DNA of 64,000 bases, from positions 1,590,646-1,654,645 of the forward strand of contig HG738136.1 of assembly GCA_000499405.2 (NCBI GenBank), given 5' to 3'. Origin of the DNA: Onchocerca volvulus (Eukaryota; Nematoda; Chromadorea; Rhabditida; Onchocercidae). The position numbers were made by a program, and so were the translations under genes. Shown piece by piece: positions 38,601 to 51,800 of the stretch (within the stretch, counting starts at the first letter, position 1; each line of letters opens with the position of its first letter). The notes under the pieces were generated by a model. The model made no database searches. It saw only the letters and a list, made by a program, of their open reading frames with translations, and was not told the origin of the DNA.

Positions 38601-41600
38601 TTAATTTCTCCACGTTTTCATCTTGTCATCACTCTTTGAAGTTTCAGGCCAGTGGTAATTGTTTCTGGAGTTTATTTACTTATGGGCCGTGAAAAAATTA
38701 TGGTAAATCGTGTTGTCGCAGGTACGGTATGTGCAATCGAATTTTCAAGTGAAGTATTGGCAACAACACTTTGTAGCGAACCAGTTCCGGACGGATTGGT
38801 TCGCGTTACGCATGGAGCGAATCCATTGGTTCGTGTATCAGTGCAACCTGAAGGTGGCTTAGATGAACTGAAAAATTTACGAGCTGCTTTGAAACAACTT
38901 AGCGTTCTGGATTCGAATATACGAGTCATCGAGCAGGAAAATGGTGAATTAGCCATGTTTGCTGCAGGTATGAATTGAAAATTCAAGTTTTTTTTTCTTT
39001 TCAATATTTTTTCTGGATTTGTTGACGAGTCTTGGTTGCTTAACCTAAATATCTAGATATCAGTAGTTTATTAAATAGTTTTGGATTTCAATTTTAATGA
39101 TAATGCGCTTTAAGACTTCAGTAAATTTATGGGCACGACAATTAACGAAATTCACTGATTCTTCATTTCGTACTGTTTCAGTTCTTTTTATAACAAAACT
39201 TTTATATTCGAAATTTTGTTCATTTAGTAGGTTCTTAGGATCATTTATTGTTTTTACTTGGCTCATTATTCTATATCTTCCACATATTTTTCAGGCGAAG
39301 TTCATCTTCAGAAATGTCTTACCGATTTATATGATATGGGGCAGAGCAAAATAAAAGTGTCGGAACCATCAGTACCTTTCTTCGAAACTATCATTTCCAT
39401 ACCTGGAATGCCCAGCAGTTCAACTCAACCTATTGTATGCATACACTTGGTGTTTATGCAGTTTTTTTTTCAGTAGGGATCTATATTTTCGTTATAATTT
39501 AACCACTTATAATTCTGTTAATTATATTTTGCAGTAACATATGAAATAAGCACATACTGTTAAGCATTAGAATCACCGATAAAATGAGATGTCTGTTTAT
39601 TCATTTGTTTGATATTAAATGCTTTACACTATACTATGTTATTTTAGGATTGTAACGTTCGTAATGGCTTAGTAAAGATAAAATTGCGCGCAGCACCATT
39701 GCCTCGAGAACTTATTGAAGTTTTGGAGAAAAATGAAAATATCCTACGTGATTTACGACACGGGAAATTTACTCCAGCGATAGAAGATTTGCATAAAATT
39801 TTGCTGGATGACTGTGTAAATTGGTTAAAAGATTTGAAAGGAAGTTTTTGGTCGAAACAGCGGATTGAGCAACTTAGGTATATATTTTAAAGCATTCGAG
39901 TTGTTGATTGGTTTTGGGATAGATGTTGAATTTTCTTTTTTTTTTTTTTTTTTTGAAATTAATAGAATCTCATGCTGAAAACTAAGATTCGTCATTCAAC
40001 GAGACCATGTTAGAAGTTTTTTCGTGCATTTCTCAATGACTCACACAAGAAATGAGCTTTCTGAAAGAGGAATGTTGTCTGTCAAACTATTTTGTTTACT
40101 TGTCTGTCAAACTATTTTATTTACTCGATTTGGTTGAATTTTGTACTTGAGATCGCGTGGATATTTATTCATAATGATTCTTCTAAATCCATTTTATCTT
40201 TTCTTTCATCTTTTGATCTTTTTTAGGCATTTCATCAATAGGATATGGTCATTTGGACCACCCCGAGCTAGGTTTAACATATTGTTCAATGCAACAGATG
40301 ATTATGATAGACCATCAATATGGGAAAGCAAGCTTTTTTTTTTTTTTTCAATTTTTTACATTCCTTTCTGCCATTTAAATTTTTCCTTACATGAGTTCAA
40401 TTTTCACTATAGTTTTTTGAGGACTAGTGTTGTAATGATCTTTCAACTTTTGCTTGATTAATTTTTTCTGGCACAGCTCTCGATTTAGCAAGATTGATTG
40501 ATATTTTCTAACAAACCTAATTGAAAAAACGATTCCTAATTATAATTTTTTTATTTCAAATTTCTCTTCTAGAAGGTATTTCCAAATTGCGATGCTTTGA
40601 TCAGTCGATGATAGCGGGTTTCGACTTGGCAGTAGGAGCTGGTCCCTTATGTGAAGAACCAATGTGGGGTACTGCAATTATTGTTGATGAATGGATTGTA
40701 GAGGAAGTTGATGATCCAACAATGGCTGGTGCTTTAATATCTGGGATGAAGCAGGCATGCAGGTCAGTTTTCAAAGTTATTTTAAAACATTCAGTCGTTT
40801 TACGATCAAAAAATTTCTAGTTTTCGGTAGAAGCTAACCGTACACCATTGCTGTCGGAAAAGTTGATTTTATTGAATTGATGTATGACAGAAACAAACCT
40901 TTAGTAGAAAGAGTTTTATTGATAAATGGAACAGTGTATTTTTCAGTATTAAAGAATATCCAAGATAATTAATCACAAGATTATTCTTCCTTTACTGCTA
41001 GTGGAGAAGAATATTCTGCCTCGATTGTCAATTTGTTGTAGAAATTGCCGCTGCATCTTCTTGAATCGCTGTAGAAACTGATGTAGAAGATTGTTCTAGA
41101 GAACTAAAATGTCATGTCAATAGAGAACTAAAATTTAGTATTATATCACTTGTTTTCTATCATTTATGGTAGTAGAATTTGCTCAACATTCTGTTTCCGA
41201 TTCAGAGACGTGATTAGAAGACATTCGTGTCATGCCGTGCTTGCTAACCAAAGGTCTTAAACCGATTCTGCTCCATAATCCGAATCTTATAAATCCTGTC
41301 GGAGGCTCCTCTTCTTCTCTTGTTCTCCAGGGATTGCTCGTTTTGTTGATTGATATCGCCTTATAATTGATCCTTCGCTTTGTTTATTTGTTAATCACAG
41401 CGTTTGAGCGGTAAAAATGTTTGTCTTTTTGTCTTTTTATCCTTTGCTAATTAAAATGCTTCTCCTTCTGGTGATATGTTTACCGTTTTGGAGGGAAACA
41501 TGTTTGTCCTTTTGTTTATTGTTTTGGCGGTGAAAATATTTACTGGCTTGTTGATCCATTTAAAACTACAAACTTTTTGACTCTTTCGGATTTTTCCGAT

Positions 41601-42591
41601 AATTGCAAACATTAAAAAAAAAAAGAAAAAAAGAACGTTTGCATTTTAAGCATTATATGACATACAAATTTAAATAATGATCGATAGAATTGTTCTTAAG
41701 CGTTATGTATTTCTCGCTGGTTTAAAAGTGAATTTTTTTCCTCGGAAACTTTTTCTCAGAATTTTATTTTGTAATTACAATAATCATTGATATGTTATAG
41801 TAGAGCTTTCTTCATTTTCATTTAATAATTTGTAATTTCAGAGCAGCACAAAAAAAACATCCACTTCGACTTATGGCTGCAATGTACAAGTGTACGGTGC
41901 AAACAAATGCTCAAGCATTAGGCAAAGTGCATACCGTCCTTTCGCAAAGACGAGCTAAGGTGTATTTTAATGGATAGCAATATTGATTTTTCATACAATA
42001 GTTTTTTGAAATTTTTTCGAGTTGGAAGTACGGTTCTAAATAATTTCCATATCCTTCAGATACTAAACGAAGATATGAATCAGGCGAGCGGATTATTTGT
42101 TGTTGAAGCGCATTTACCAGTAATTGAAAGCTTTTCATTTTGTGAACAGCTAAGGAAGAAAACAAGTGGTCTTGCATCGAGTCAGTTAGAATTTTCACAC
42201 TGGGAAATAATCGATGAAGATCCATTTTGGGAGCCTACTACTGAAGATGAGGTTTAAATAAATTTTCGGAATTTTATAATTTTTGAAACTTCAAGTATTT
42301 TCTAATTAAGCTTAAAACACAGAATTTGAAAATCAGTTTTTTGGTTTAAATCAAGTTTTTCGAAAAAATAAAAGAATTAAATTTTTGAAAGACGAATCAA
42401 ATGTTCGAGTTCGAAATAGCTGATGAATTCATTGAATTATCCTTTAGGTTGAGCTGTATGGTGTCAAAGGTGATGCCATAAACCGGGCTCGTGTTTATAT
42501 GGATACAATAAGGAAACGAAAGGGCTTATTAACTGATGAACTAATTGTAATTAACGCTGAGAAACAACGAACCTTGAAAAGGAATCGTTGA
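35636..42591 (+). CDS. EFL1: Elongation factor-like GTPase 1 (EFL1/Ria1), 15 exons
   Basis: Exons: 35636-35674, 36152-36295, 36519-36680, 37030-37188, 37382-37517, 37643-37872, 38012-38379, 38648-38967, 39295-39434, 39648-39877, 40227-40327, 40573-40762, 41842-41959, 42060-42251, 42448-42591; 890 residues, all in phase. EFL1 is a cytoplasmic EF-2-like GTPase that, with SBDS, releases eIF6 from new 60S subunits. Seen: G1 AHVDHGKT (26-33), G2 RGITMKAS, G3 DSPGH (88-92), G4 NKID (142-145), and the EFL1-type [15 protein letters not shown]. The domain IV/V part has [20 protein letters not shown] and the end [20 protein letters not shown] and KRKGL. EF-2's diphthamide loop is not seen. It is shorter than human EFL1 (1120 residues), whose insert is reduced here. 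Exon 1 ([13 protein letters not shown]) was placed by its GTATGT donor and phase. Intron 11 is GC-AG. A repeat copy lies in intron 12. Confidence 0.93.
41200..41640 (+). repeat. Dispersed repeat (GGCGGTAAA family), copy in EFL1 intron 12
   Basis: It shares ACCGATTCTGCTCCA, AAATCCTGTCGGAGGCTCCT, TGATATCGCCTTATAATTG, CTTTGTTTATTTGTTAATCA and several GGCGGTAAAAATGTTTGTC-like units with the other copies, and ends near TTTCGGATTTTTCCGATAAT like the partial copy at 23.3 kb. Confidence 0.75.
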
Positions 42592-45466
42592 GTATTGCAT
42601 TTCATTCTTAAAAGGAAATGTCAATATCAGTTGATTCTGCAATTTTATTTTCAAGTTGAATTACAGCATCAAAGATTTTTTGTAAAATTATTTGAAGTCT
42701 GTAAAAAAAATTCCTCTCCAATGAATTTCTGAAGCACAAGAAAATTGGAACAGTAGAAAAAGTAGATTTAAAAGTAGATTCAAGGAAGATATGAATTCGC
42801 AAAGATAGTAATAAATTTGATAAATAATCTTTATCCTTATCTAATTAGTTTATTTTTTTAATATTTAAGCAGTTTTATGTGCATCAGGTCTTTTCTTATT
42901 TTGATTTATTTTCAAACTGGCGAATAACTAAGAAAACATTCGATATAAGTATTTCTGTATTATGTAGAGTGTTATAATTCTGTATGAAGTATTTCATATA
43001 ATATCAAAGTGATTTGTACTGGATGTTTCATATAGAATACTACTTTTGATATATAAGCTTTCAACAATGATATGTTCTTTGATTCGGGTCATTTTGATTG
43101 TTGTTTACTATATTGATTTTTTTGTTTATGTTTCTTGAAAAAACTCATACATGTTTTGAATTGCAGTAGAGAAGAATAAATCTTATCTTGATTTTTATTA
43201 TATGATTAATGAAACAGACAAATCATTAAAATATTTCAAATTTACGGAATAATGGAGCAGGATCACTTTTTATGTTCAGCGTTTTGTCAGCTGCCTTATC
43301 GTTTAAAATGTCATTAGAATAAGGACTAATGTTTAAAAAAGTATTTGAATTCAAAGAACTTTAAAAAGACTTGAAAAAAGGAAATGAAAAAAAAAGTGCA
43401 AAATGTCTACTGAATTGAAATATTTCCTTCGGGAATTAGCTATTTTAGTCCTGTTTCGATTTATTCAAAATCATAAGGTTTGTTAGAAATTGAAAAGTTT
43501 TTTGAATTTAAACGATATAGAAATCCTGAGGATCATTTCTGTGAAACTTGAAGCGAGTAAAGTGAGAACAAGGAATTGGATCAAAAATAGGTAATGATCA
43601 TGATTAGCTTATCATCATCGACCATTAAATTCCTCGTTTCTAACAAGTATGAAAAAAAAAAAACGATTTTTTATGAAAGATTTCTGATAACTTTCTATAT
43701 TGGCTTTTTACAAGAGATTTGTAATGCCAATTACAACATTTAAAATAATTTGAAGATTAATGATTTTCATCGAAAAAAGAAACCAAAAAAAAATAGCTAA
43801 AATTAAGCAATTTTGCATCTTTACTTTAACGAAATGAAAATTTTGTCAGTAAATCAATTTTTAATCAATTGTAAAATTCTGCAATTTTTTATAATTTCAA
43901 ATATGTTGAAAAAAAAATATTAGAATAACGAATCGAGATGAGTCGTTTTAAAAAGATAAAGATATATGCATAAATGTTTAAAAAGAAAAGAAAAAACTAT
44001 GTAACATTTCAATTTATAACGATTATGTAATTTATTGTTGCTCGGAAATTAAGATTAATGCTTAATTAAAATCAAAAATTGTCTAACTAAAATCGAAATC
44101 AAAAACTTGCCTGATTTTCAATTTCCAGTCGAAAATATTTGATGATAATTTCGAGATTTTTTTCTTCACTAACAATGTTAATCATTACTTTTACTTAATA
44201 ACTGATAAAAAAAACACATTCGATAATAATGTCAAAACGAATCCTACATATTATTTTTATCACTTTTATTGCAATAACAAATGATTAGAATATGTTCGAT
44301 GATAAAATTGAAATGAATTTTGCATAATATTTATCAATTTTTACTTTTATTACAATAATCGATACAAAATTAAATTCAAAAAAAAAAAAAGTTTGCAAAA
44401 AGATAATTTTGACAAAATTTTTCTTGTTCTTAAATAATATCGATGGCAGAGCATTGTTGGGGTATATTACATTAGAAATTACATAAAAATTAAATGCAAT
44501 TTTATATTCAATTACAAATTATTGATAGCAAAAAACAATAGTAAAAGTTTTTGTCATTAAAAAAAAAAAAAAACGGTAATGAAACATTTAACCGGAATGA
44601 GAAAAAAAAAAGTAAATTTAAATTTGAATAATTTATAAAATATGATTAATTTGAAAAAAACAACATAAATACTGATATTCATTTTAATAATGCTGTTGAA
44701 AATTTACAGTTCTTCTGGAAATTGATTATTTGATTATGAATTCATGAAATATCTTTCACTAGTAATCAAGTAAACATCGAATTGTTAAACTTTTAAACAT
44801 TTCAATGTTTACTTTGTTTTTTACAGGTGATAACACCTGATCGTTATCAGATATCTTCAAGAGTTACCCGGACAAATGGCACTGCAAATATTTTTCATTA
44901 TATATATATACATAAATACAAATTAAAGCTATTGAATGGCTGAATAAGTTGAAAAGTTGATTTTGAAAATAATCTTTGAAATTTGAACTTTACTCTCAGA
45001 GTTTTAACAGAAATAGGATAGAATCTAACTGATAATATATGGGTTTTGTGCTAAAGTTCTCACAAACTTTATCTGATTATACAGATGATATCATTTTAGA
45101 GATTGTGAGTGTGTTAACATTTGTTTAATCTATCAAACATTTTTTAAAACTTATTGAAAAATTTTTGAAATTTATCAGGAAAAAAATTTGAGAAAGCGTC
45201 TATCAATTTAGAAACAACCATTCTTCGCCATATATTCAAATTAACAAGAAAAACATGATCAAATTGTACAAATTATACAAATCATTTGAAAATTCGTTAT
45301 ATAATTTGTGCACAATTACAATAATTTGAAAAAATATTATTACTTTTTATGATATAGGAAATATTGATTTTTCTTGGACAAAAATATTTGAATAAATATT
45401 ATCATCAATTCGGTGGTAAATTCTCGACAATAAAATTGGCCAGACCAAAAATAAAAAAATTACCAT
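42592..45466. other. Intergenic region between EFL1 and the MANSC-like gene (convergent)
   Basis: About 2.9 kb of AT-rich DNA with many short A tracts. It should contain both 3' ends; I see no further exon or structured RNA. Confidence 0.5.
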
Positions 45467-45625
45467 ACGTATTTATTCGGTAGGATTAAAAGATATAATC
45501 GTTGAAATACGTGTTTTACGCTTCCCATTCTTTTTCCTTTCACGTATTCTTTACGTGGGATTAAAAGCATGTAATGCTGTAATCGTTGAAATACGTGCTT
45601 TACGCTTCTGATTTTTCTTCCTTCG
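45467..45625. repeat. Tandem duplication of the 3' coding tail of the MANSC-like gene
   Basis: Copy A (45542-45625) is coding and contains the stop codon at 45551-45553. Copy B (45467-45541) lies directly downstream and keeps AATCGTTGAAATACGTG.TTT ACGCTT with small changes. The offset between matching codons is 84 bases, so copy B is in the same frame as copy A and stays open to a TAA at 45473-45475. Confidence 0.85.
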
Positions 45626-45844
45626 CCAACAAATATATCCACTAATTAAGACTATATTAAAACCTATACAAAGTACTGAAACAATAATTACTAGGCCTAT
45701 TGCCCAAATTGGCGTAACAATCGATAGAAAATGATACGGTAATAAATCGGCATCTGTTGTTGCATCAATTGCATCGATATCATCAGCGAAAGTAAAATTC
45801 TGAAATTTTGTTTAAAATTTAATTTAATTTGCTTTTTTCAAACT

Positions 45845-45881
<37 letters not shown>

Positions 45882-48800
45882 TTTGCTTATTTATTTATTT
45901 GTTTATTTACCTATTTATTTATTTATTTATTTGTTTATTTATTTATTCATTTGGTTATTCATCTGTTTGTTTATTTGTTTATTTGCTTATTTATTTATTT
46001 ATTTATTCTTATTCATCGTAATAATTTAATGAAAAGTTGAATATTCTTCAAACAAACTGTGAATAATTCGTTGAAATTAAGCTTATTTGTTTACTGATTT
46101 ACTTATTCGCTTATTTGTTTAGCAGTTTATTATTTTTATTGTTTTTATTTACTTTTTGCTTTGATATGAAAAATTAAATTTTATTTGAATCAAAATTAAT
46201 GAATAAGTTATTAAGTGATCCTTCATATAAGATAGTTTAAGTTATAAAAATCATTGATAATTAAATCATTTATTGATCCATCGATTTATTTCACTTTTTT
46301 TTTGCATTTATATTTTCAAATATCTTATGTGTTTCAGTTTGAATAAAACAAAAATAATATTAAGTCAGTACCTATTGAATTTTAAACTATGCAACGAATT
46401 AAAATCTACATATAAATTTTGGATGATTTATGTGATAATGATAAAAACTATTTTAGTGGATTGAAAATTCCCGAAAATTCCGAATTTGAAAATCAAAGAA
46501 ACAGAAACGGTATTATTTCTTCTCATAAATCTTGTTAATTGAGAATTTTATTTAAAGATTAAATGATTAATTCGATTAAACGACTAATTGGAAAGAAATT
46601 TTTCAATAGCTATTTTTTTTATTTATTTTTTTTTTTTAGCAAATAATTAATCGATAAAAAAGGGAAATTCCTGAATGATTTCTTGAAAACTTTCCCGGTA
46701 TTTCTGAAAAAATCCATGAATATTTCCGGCGATCTCTACGAATTTTTCATTACGAATAAATGATTTGAAAAATTTTTTGTTACTTCATTATTCTAACATA
46801 TGTATTATAAATCATCATTATCATCATTTTCGTCAATTATTGATCGATATTATAATTTATCGTTAAAATGCGAAGAAATATGAAAGATTGTTTGAAGAAG
46901 AAAGGAATTTTAAGAGAAAAGAGTTTCAATATTCAATAAACTTTAAAGTAGTTTCCATGAAAAGGTAAAAATTGAAATGAGAGTCGTTGGTTAATTGAAT
47001 TGATCGAGAGTCGTCTCATAATAGATTGTTCCATTAAGGATATAAATATCAATTATTCCATTATTTTCCATTTCCTATTTTGTTGCTTCTTATTTCATCT
47101 TGCCTTACATCAAAAGCTTTTCTTTCTTCCACTTCATCACTTCTCTTGAAAATTGACTAAATTTAAATGGCACCTTTTCATTATTTACCCTGGAATTGAA
47201 TTATTCTATTGCAACAATAATTATCACTACTATTACCAAATATTATTATTGTTTGCTTCGATTCCTATTTCAAGTCAATTTCAAGTCAATTTTTCCCGCA
47301 TCTGATAATTGGAAGTGTAATTTTATGCAAATTTTATACCTCTAAAGAATAATAATAGATGAATAATTCATGTTTTAATTCATTAATTTCCTATTTTTCT
47401 TCATCTTAATCAAATTAATTTTCAAAATAAGAAACAATTTACTAAGTTATGAAGTTAATATTTAATTCCTCTTTTGTTGTAATAATTTACACGATCAAAA
47501 AATGCTAATGTCAATAAAAAATTTAAGAGATAAAAATTAGATTTCAATTAAAAAACAAGTTATGATTAAATATGTTTGGTTTTATTGAAAGATAAAAAAC
47601 CTTAAATGATTAATTTCCAAAAATTTAATGATATAATACAAATGATAATTATAATGATAAGAACTAGGCCATTTAATCATTCGTTTTGCTCGTTGCATGG
47701 CTAATTAATTAAGAAGTTCAATGATATAATGATTGTTATAGTGATAAGAATGTAATGATATAATGATAATTATGATGATAAGGGTTAATTAAAAAATTCA
47801 ATAATGATAATTATAATGAAATGAACTAAGCCAATAATCGTCTCTTTCATTTCGCTCGTTTGCTAATTAGGAAGTTCAGTGATATGATAGAAATGATAAC
47901 TATAATGATAAGGACCATAATTATTGTAATAACAATTAAGTAGTATTAATATTACTAATTAAGATAGTAATAGCATATGAATCAATGCTTTAATGTTGGC
48001 CATTAATCATTCGTTTCCCTTGCTTGGCTCATTAAAAATTCAGTGATATAATCGAAATGATAATTAAAATGATAAAGACTACAATTATTGCAATAATGAT
48101 AATCATTAAGTGATAGTGATAATGCATGATAATGTTAATCATGGCAATGATATAAAAACAACTATAATAATGTTCGAAATATTTCATTTATAAATTAATT
48201 TTAGCCATAATTGTCATACAGACAAAAGTAGATGTAATGGAAAAGATTATACGTTTAGAAGTTTATTGCTCAAAAAAAAAAAAAAATGTAATCAATTAAT
48301 TTATATTTCCCTTTTAAAATTTATTAAAATTCAACTGACTAAATTGTCTTCGCATTTTTCATGCCACAAATAAAAAAGACAATTTTTTTTTTAAAGAAAA
48401 TTTAAAGAAAGAAAGAAAAAACAGTCAATAATTGAAATAATTTCCAGTTTTTAGAGCAATCAAAAAATTGATCTGAATTGAAAAATTTGAAAGCAATTTT
48501 GCTTCGTATCGAATAAATCAATACAAGATGGATAAGTATAATAAATATAAATATATGTAATTTAAAATTAATAAAAATTTTACAACCAAGAAGAAAACTA
48601 TGTCAGTGGAAATGAAATTTTTTAAATAATCAATCAAAATTTGTTCAAATTTAAAAAAAAAAAAAATGAAAACTATAAAATCAGTAAAATATTGTACTTA
48701 CCTGTTTCGTTCGATTAATTTTAACTGAAACACCTTCAGAAAGCAAAATACTATTATCAAATTGACATTCACCATGACATTTAATTAATAAGCAATTTTC

Positions 48801-51800
48801 TTGTGCCATTTTCTTTTCAATTACTCCAATAAATGTTACTCCTTGACAATCTGAAATCATATCTATCTTCAATTTATCGATTAATCAAAATAAAAAATCT
48901 TTGTACAAATCATAAGTAAGAAAAAAAAATCAAGAAATAAAAAAAAAAAAAAATGCGGCCGAGCATGAAAATTTTAATTAAATAAAATGTAATAAAAAAT
49001 TGAATTTATTTAGACGCATCATTTTCAGTTAATCATATTCGCAAAAAAATTAATATATCAAGATTTCCGATATATTTAATTTCCTTGAATAAGTCAAATC
49101 AGGTCAATTATAAAAAAAAAAAAAATTTTGATGTCAACCAGCATATTTAATATGATTTTCTAGATATTCAGCCGCCTGAAATCCTTAAAATGCGGTCGAA
49201 CATGAAGATAAGATTTTAATCTTAGCTATTTAATGATTAGATTTCAATCTTTCATCTAATCTTATCAAGATGAATCATATTTATCAAGATGAAAGATTGA
49301 AATCCAATCATAAAACAGTTAATTCGGACATGTTTAATTACAGTTGGAAATATTAATTAATTATAACTAGAAGTGTAATTAATTAAAGTATTAATAAGCT
49401 GTTCCATAATCATTATTTCATTTGAATTTTTTGACCCATTCGATTGATTAATCAAACTTGTTGATATTTTCCAACTATAATTGATATAAATTAATAATTT
49501 AATAAAATGGGTCAAAAATTCAAATGAAATATTTATGGAACAAATAATATATTAACATTTGAATTATGGTTATCTTAATTATAATTGGAAATGTCAAGAA
49601 GTTTAATTAATCAATCAATTAATTAAAAAAGTCAAATTAAACATTTTAAAAAGTAAATAGTGAAGTTGATTTTAATAAAAATATTTATCAAATGGATTTA
49701 GGTCAAATTAGTTTATTTGTCAAAGATATGATTTATGAAATTATCGTTAATATTTTATTTATCAGACTATTTTTTCTTTTTTTTTTTTTTTCTGAGGCTA
49801 CCATAATTTTGTTTTCTAATTTTAATGAATTTCATCGAATTAAGTAAAATATTTTTCGAAAACAAATTCGAAAACGATTCTATTTACTTCGCTGAAGCTG
49901 AAATTAATTAGGATTGGAATATAATTACTATAATATTATTTTCTAATTTTAATTAATTTCATCGAATTAAGTAGAATATTTTTTGAAAACAAATTCGAAA
50001 AAAATTTCATTTACTTCGCTGAAGCTGAAATTAATTAAGATTGGAATATAATTACGAAATGATTGAATGATCTGTTCAAATTTTCAAATTTCTTTTACAA
50101 ACAAACATGACATATTCAAATATCAAACAAAATTTTGCTTTAGGCAATATTTGTCTTATTATTTTTTATTTTCTTTTAATGCATTACAGTTTATAAATAT
50201 TTTACATGATTTTTCACTTTTTTTATCAATAAAAATTGCTAAAAAAAAATCATTCTTATCAATAAAATTTGTTTATCCAATAATTTTTCATTTTTATTCA
50301 ATTAAAAATTGCGAAATTTCAACTTTTTTTTTCTTTTTTCAAAATGATTATTTTTTGATTAAATGAAAAGAAATATGTTCACGTACGTGTAAAATAATTT
50401 CCAAAAAACAGATCTTTCTGCTTCAAATGCAAATTTTCCTAAAAATTTTGACGAAAACTTTTTTTTTGTTTATTATTTTATACAAATTTGTATTCATTTT
50501 GGATTCATTCGCAAATTGGTCGAATTGGAAGAAGATGAAGAATGATAAAATGAAGAGAAAAAAGTGAAAAAGAGATGAGAAGGATGAAATTTGAAAAAAA
50601 AATTAAAAAACTTTCAATTCTTCTTTCTCGTTTCTAATCCAATTTTTCATTTGCTATGTAAATATAAGAAAACTGGAAAAAAAAAAAAAAAAAGAAAAGA
50701 TAGTTTTGATTTGAGAATTTAACAGTACGAAAAAGTTGATTGATCGGATACAACTATGTAAATAAATAAACATGAATTGAACAACTTTAGAAATAAGCAC
50801 TTCTCGAGATTGCGTCAACGATCCTTTTTCACAATAAATATGCACTTAACGAAAAGTTGCGAAATTGAAATTTATCCCAAAAATCCGAATTTATCAATAT
50901 TTTCATCAAATATTCAAGGAAGAATATGCATATATGATCATCAAAAATTTAAAGAAATATGTACAAATGAGAGAAATGAATTAAAATGAACAGAAATTAA
51001 TAGAAATGAATCAAAAACTAGAATTAAAATTAAGCTGATTTGCAAAAAAATATTGAATTACTATTACAGCTAATGAGCTAATATCAAAATTTTTTTTAGC
51101 TTTTTATTTAAAAAATTCGAAAATTAATGTCGTTTAAAAAATTTAAAAAAAAGTATTAATATTAAAGGATATTAATATAAATATTTCTTACAACTTTAAT
51201 ATTAATATTAAAATTAAAATTAAATGTTAAATGAATATTAAATAATATTAAAAATTAAATCTTAAATAATATTAGCATTAAATGTTAAGTGAATATTAAT
51301 ATTAAATGCAATTGGAAATTAATTATAAATCACATATATTATGAATATGACAAATCTAAATTACAACATTAAACAAAAAAAAAAACGAACTCTAAATTGA
51401 AGTTTAGATTTTCAATAGTTTCATGAAATTTCATGAATAAATTAAGTGAAGGAATGAAATACTGTAATTTGGATCAGATTTGAATTATTCTAATATATCG
51501 ATTAATTTCTTTTCCCAACTTTTTTCAAATTAAATTACGAAACAAAAGTGAAATAAATTTTTCGTTTTAAGCATAAAATTATTAAAGATAATTGATATGA
51601 CTGATAATATTTAATGTATTTTTATTTATCATTTAAACATTTAAAAAAACAAATTTTTCCGCTTTTGCATATGTGATAAGCTTCATTTTGCAACATTTAT
51701 CATTCCTTTATCGCCAAAAATATCACCACCTTTTGATCTAAGTGTAAGTCAAGGTCATTTATTTGTTGTTAAGATGAGATATCCTGATAAGGACGATGTT

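Noticed and set aside
38203..39004. Minus-strand frames of 86 and 110 codons
   Set aside because: They are antisense shadows of EFL1 exons 7 and 8.
45460..45642. 60-codon minus-strand frame with repeated KHVFQRL
   Set aside because: It is the +1 frame of the MANSC-like gene's last exon and its duplicated tail; the repeat is explained by that duplication.
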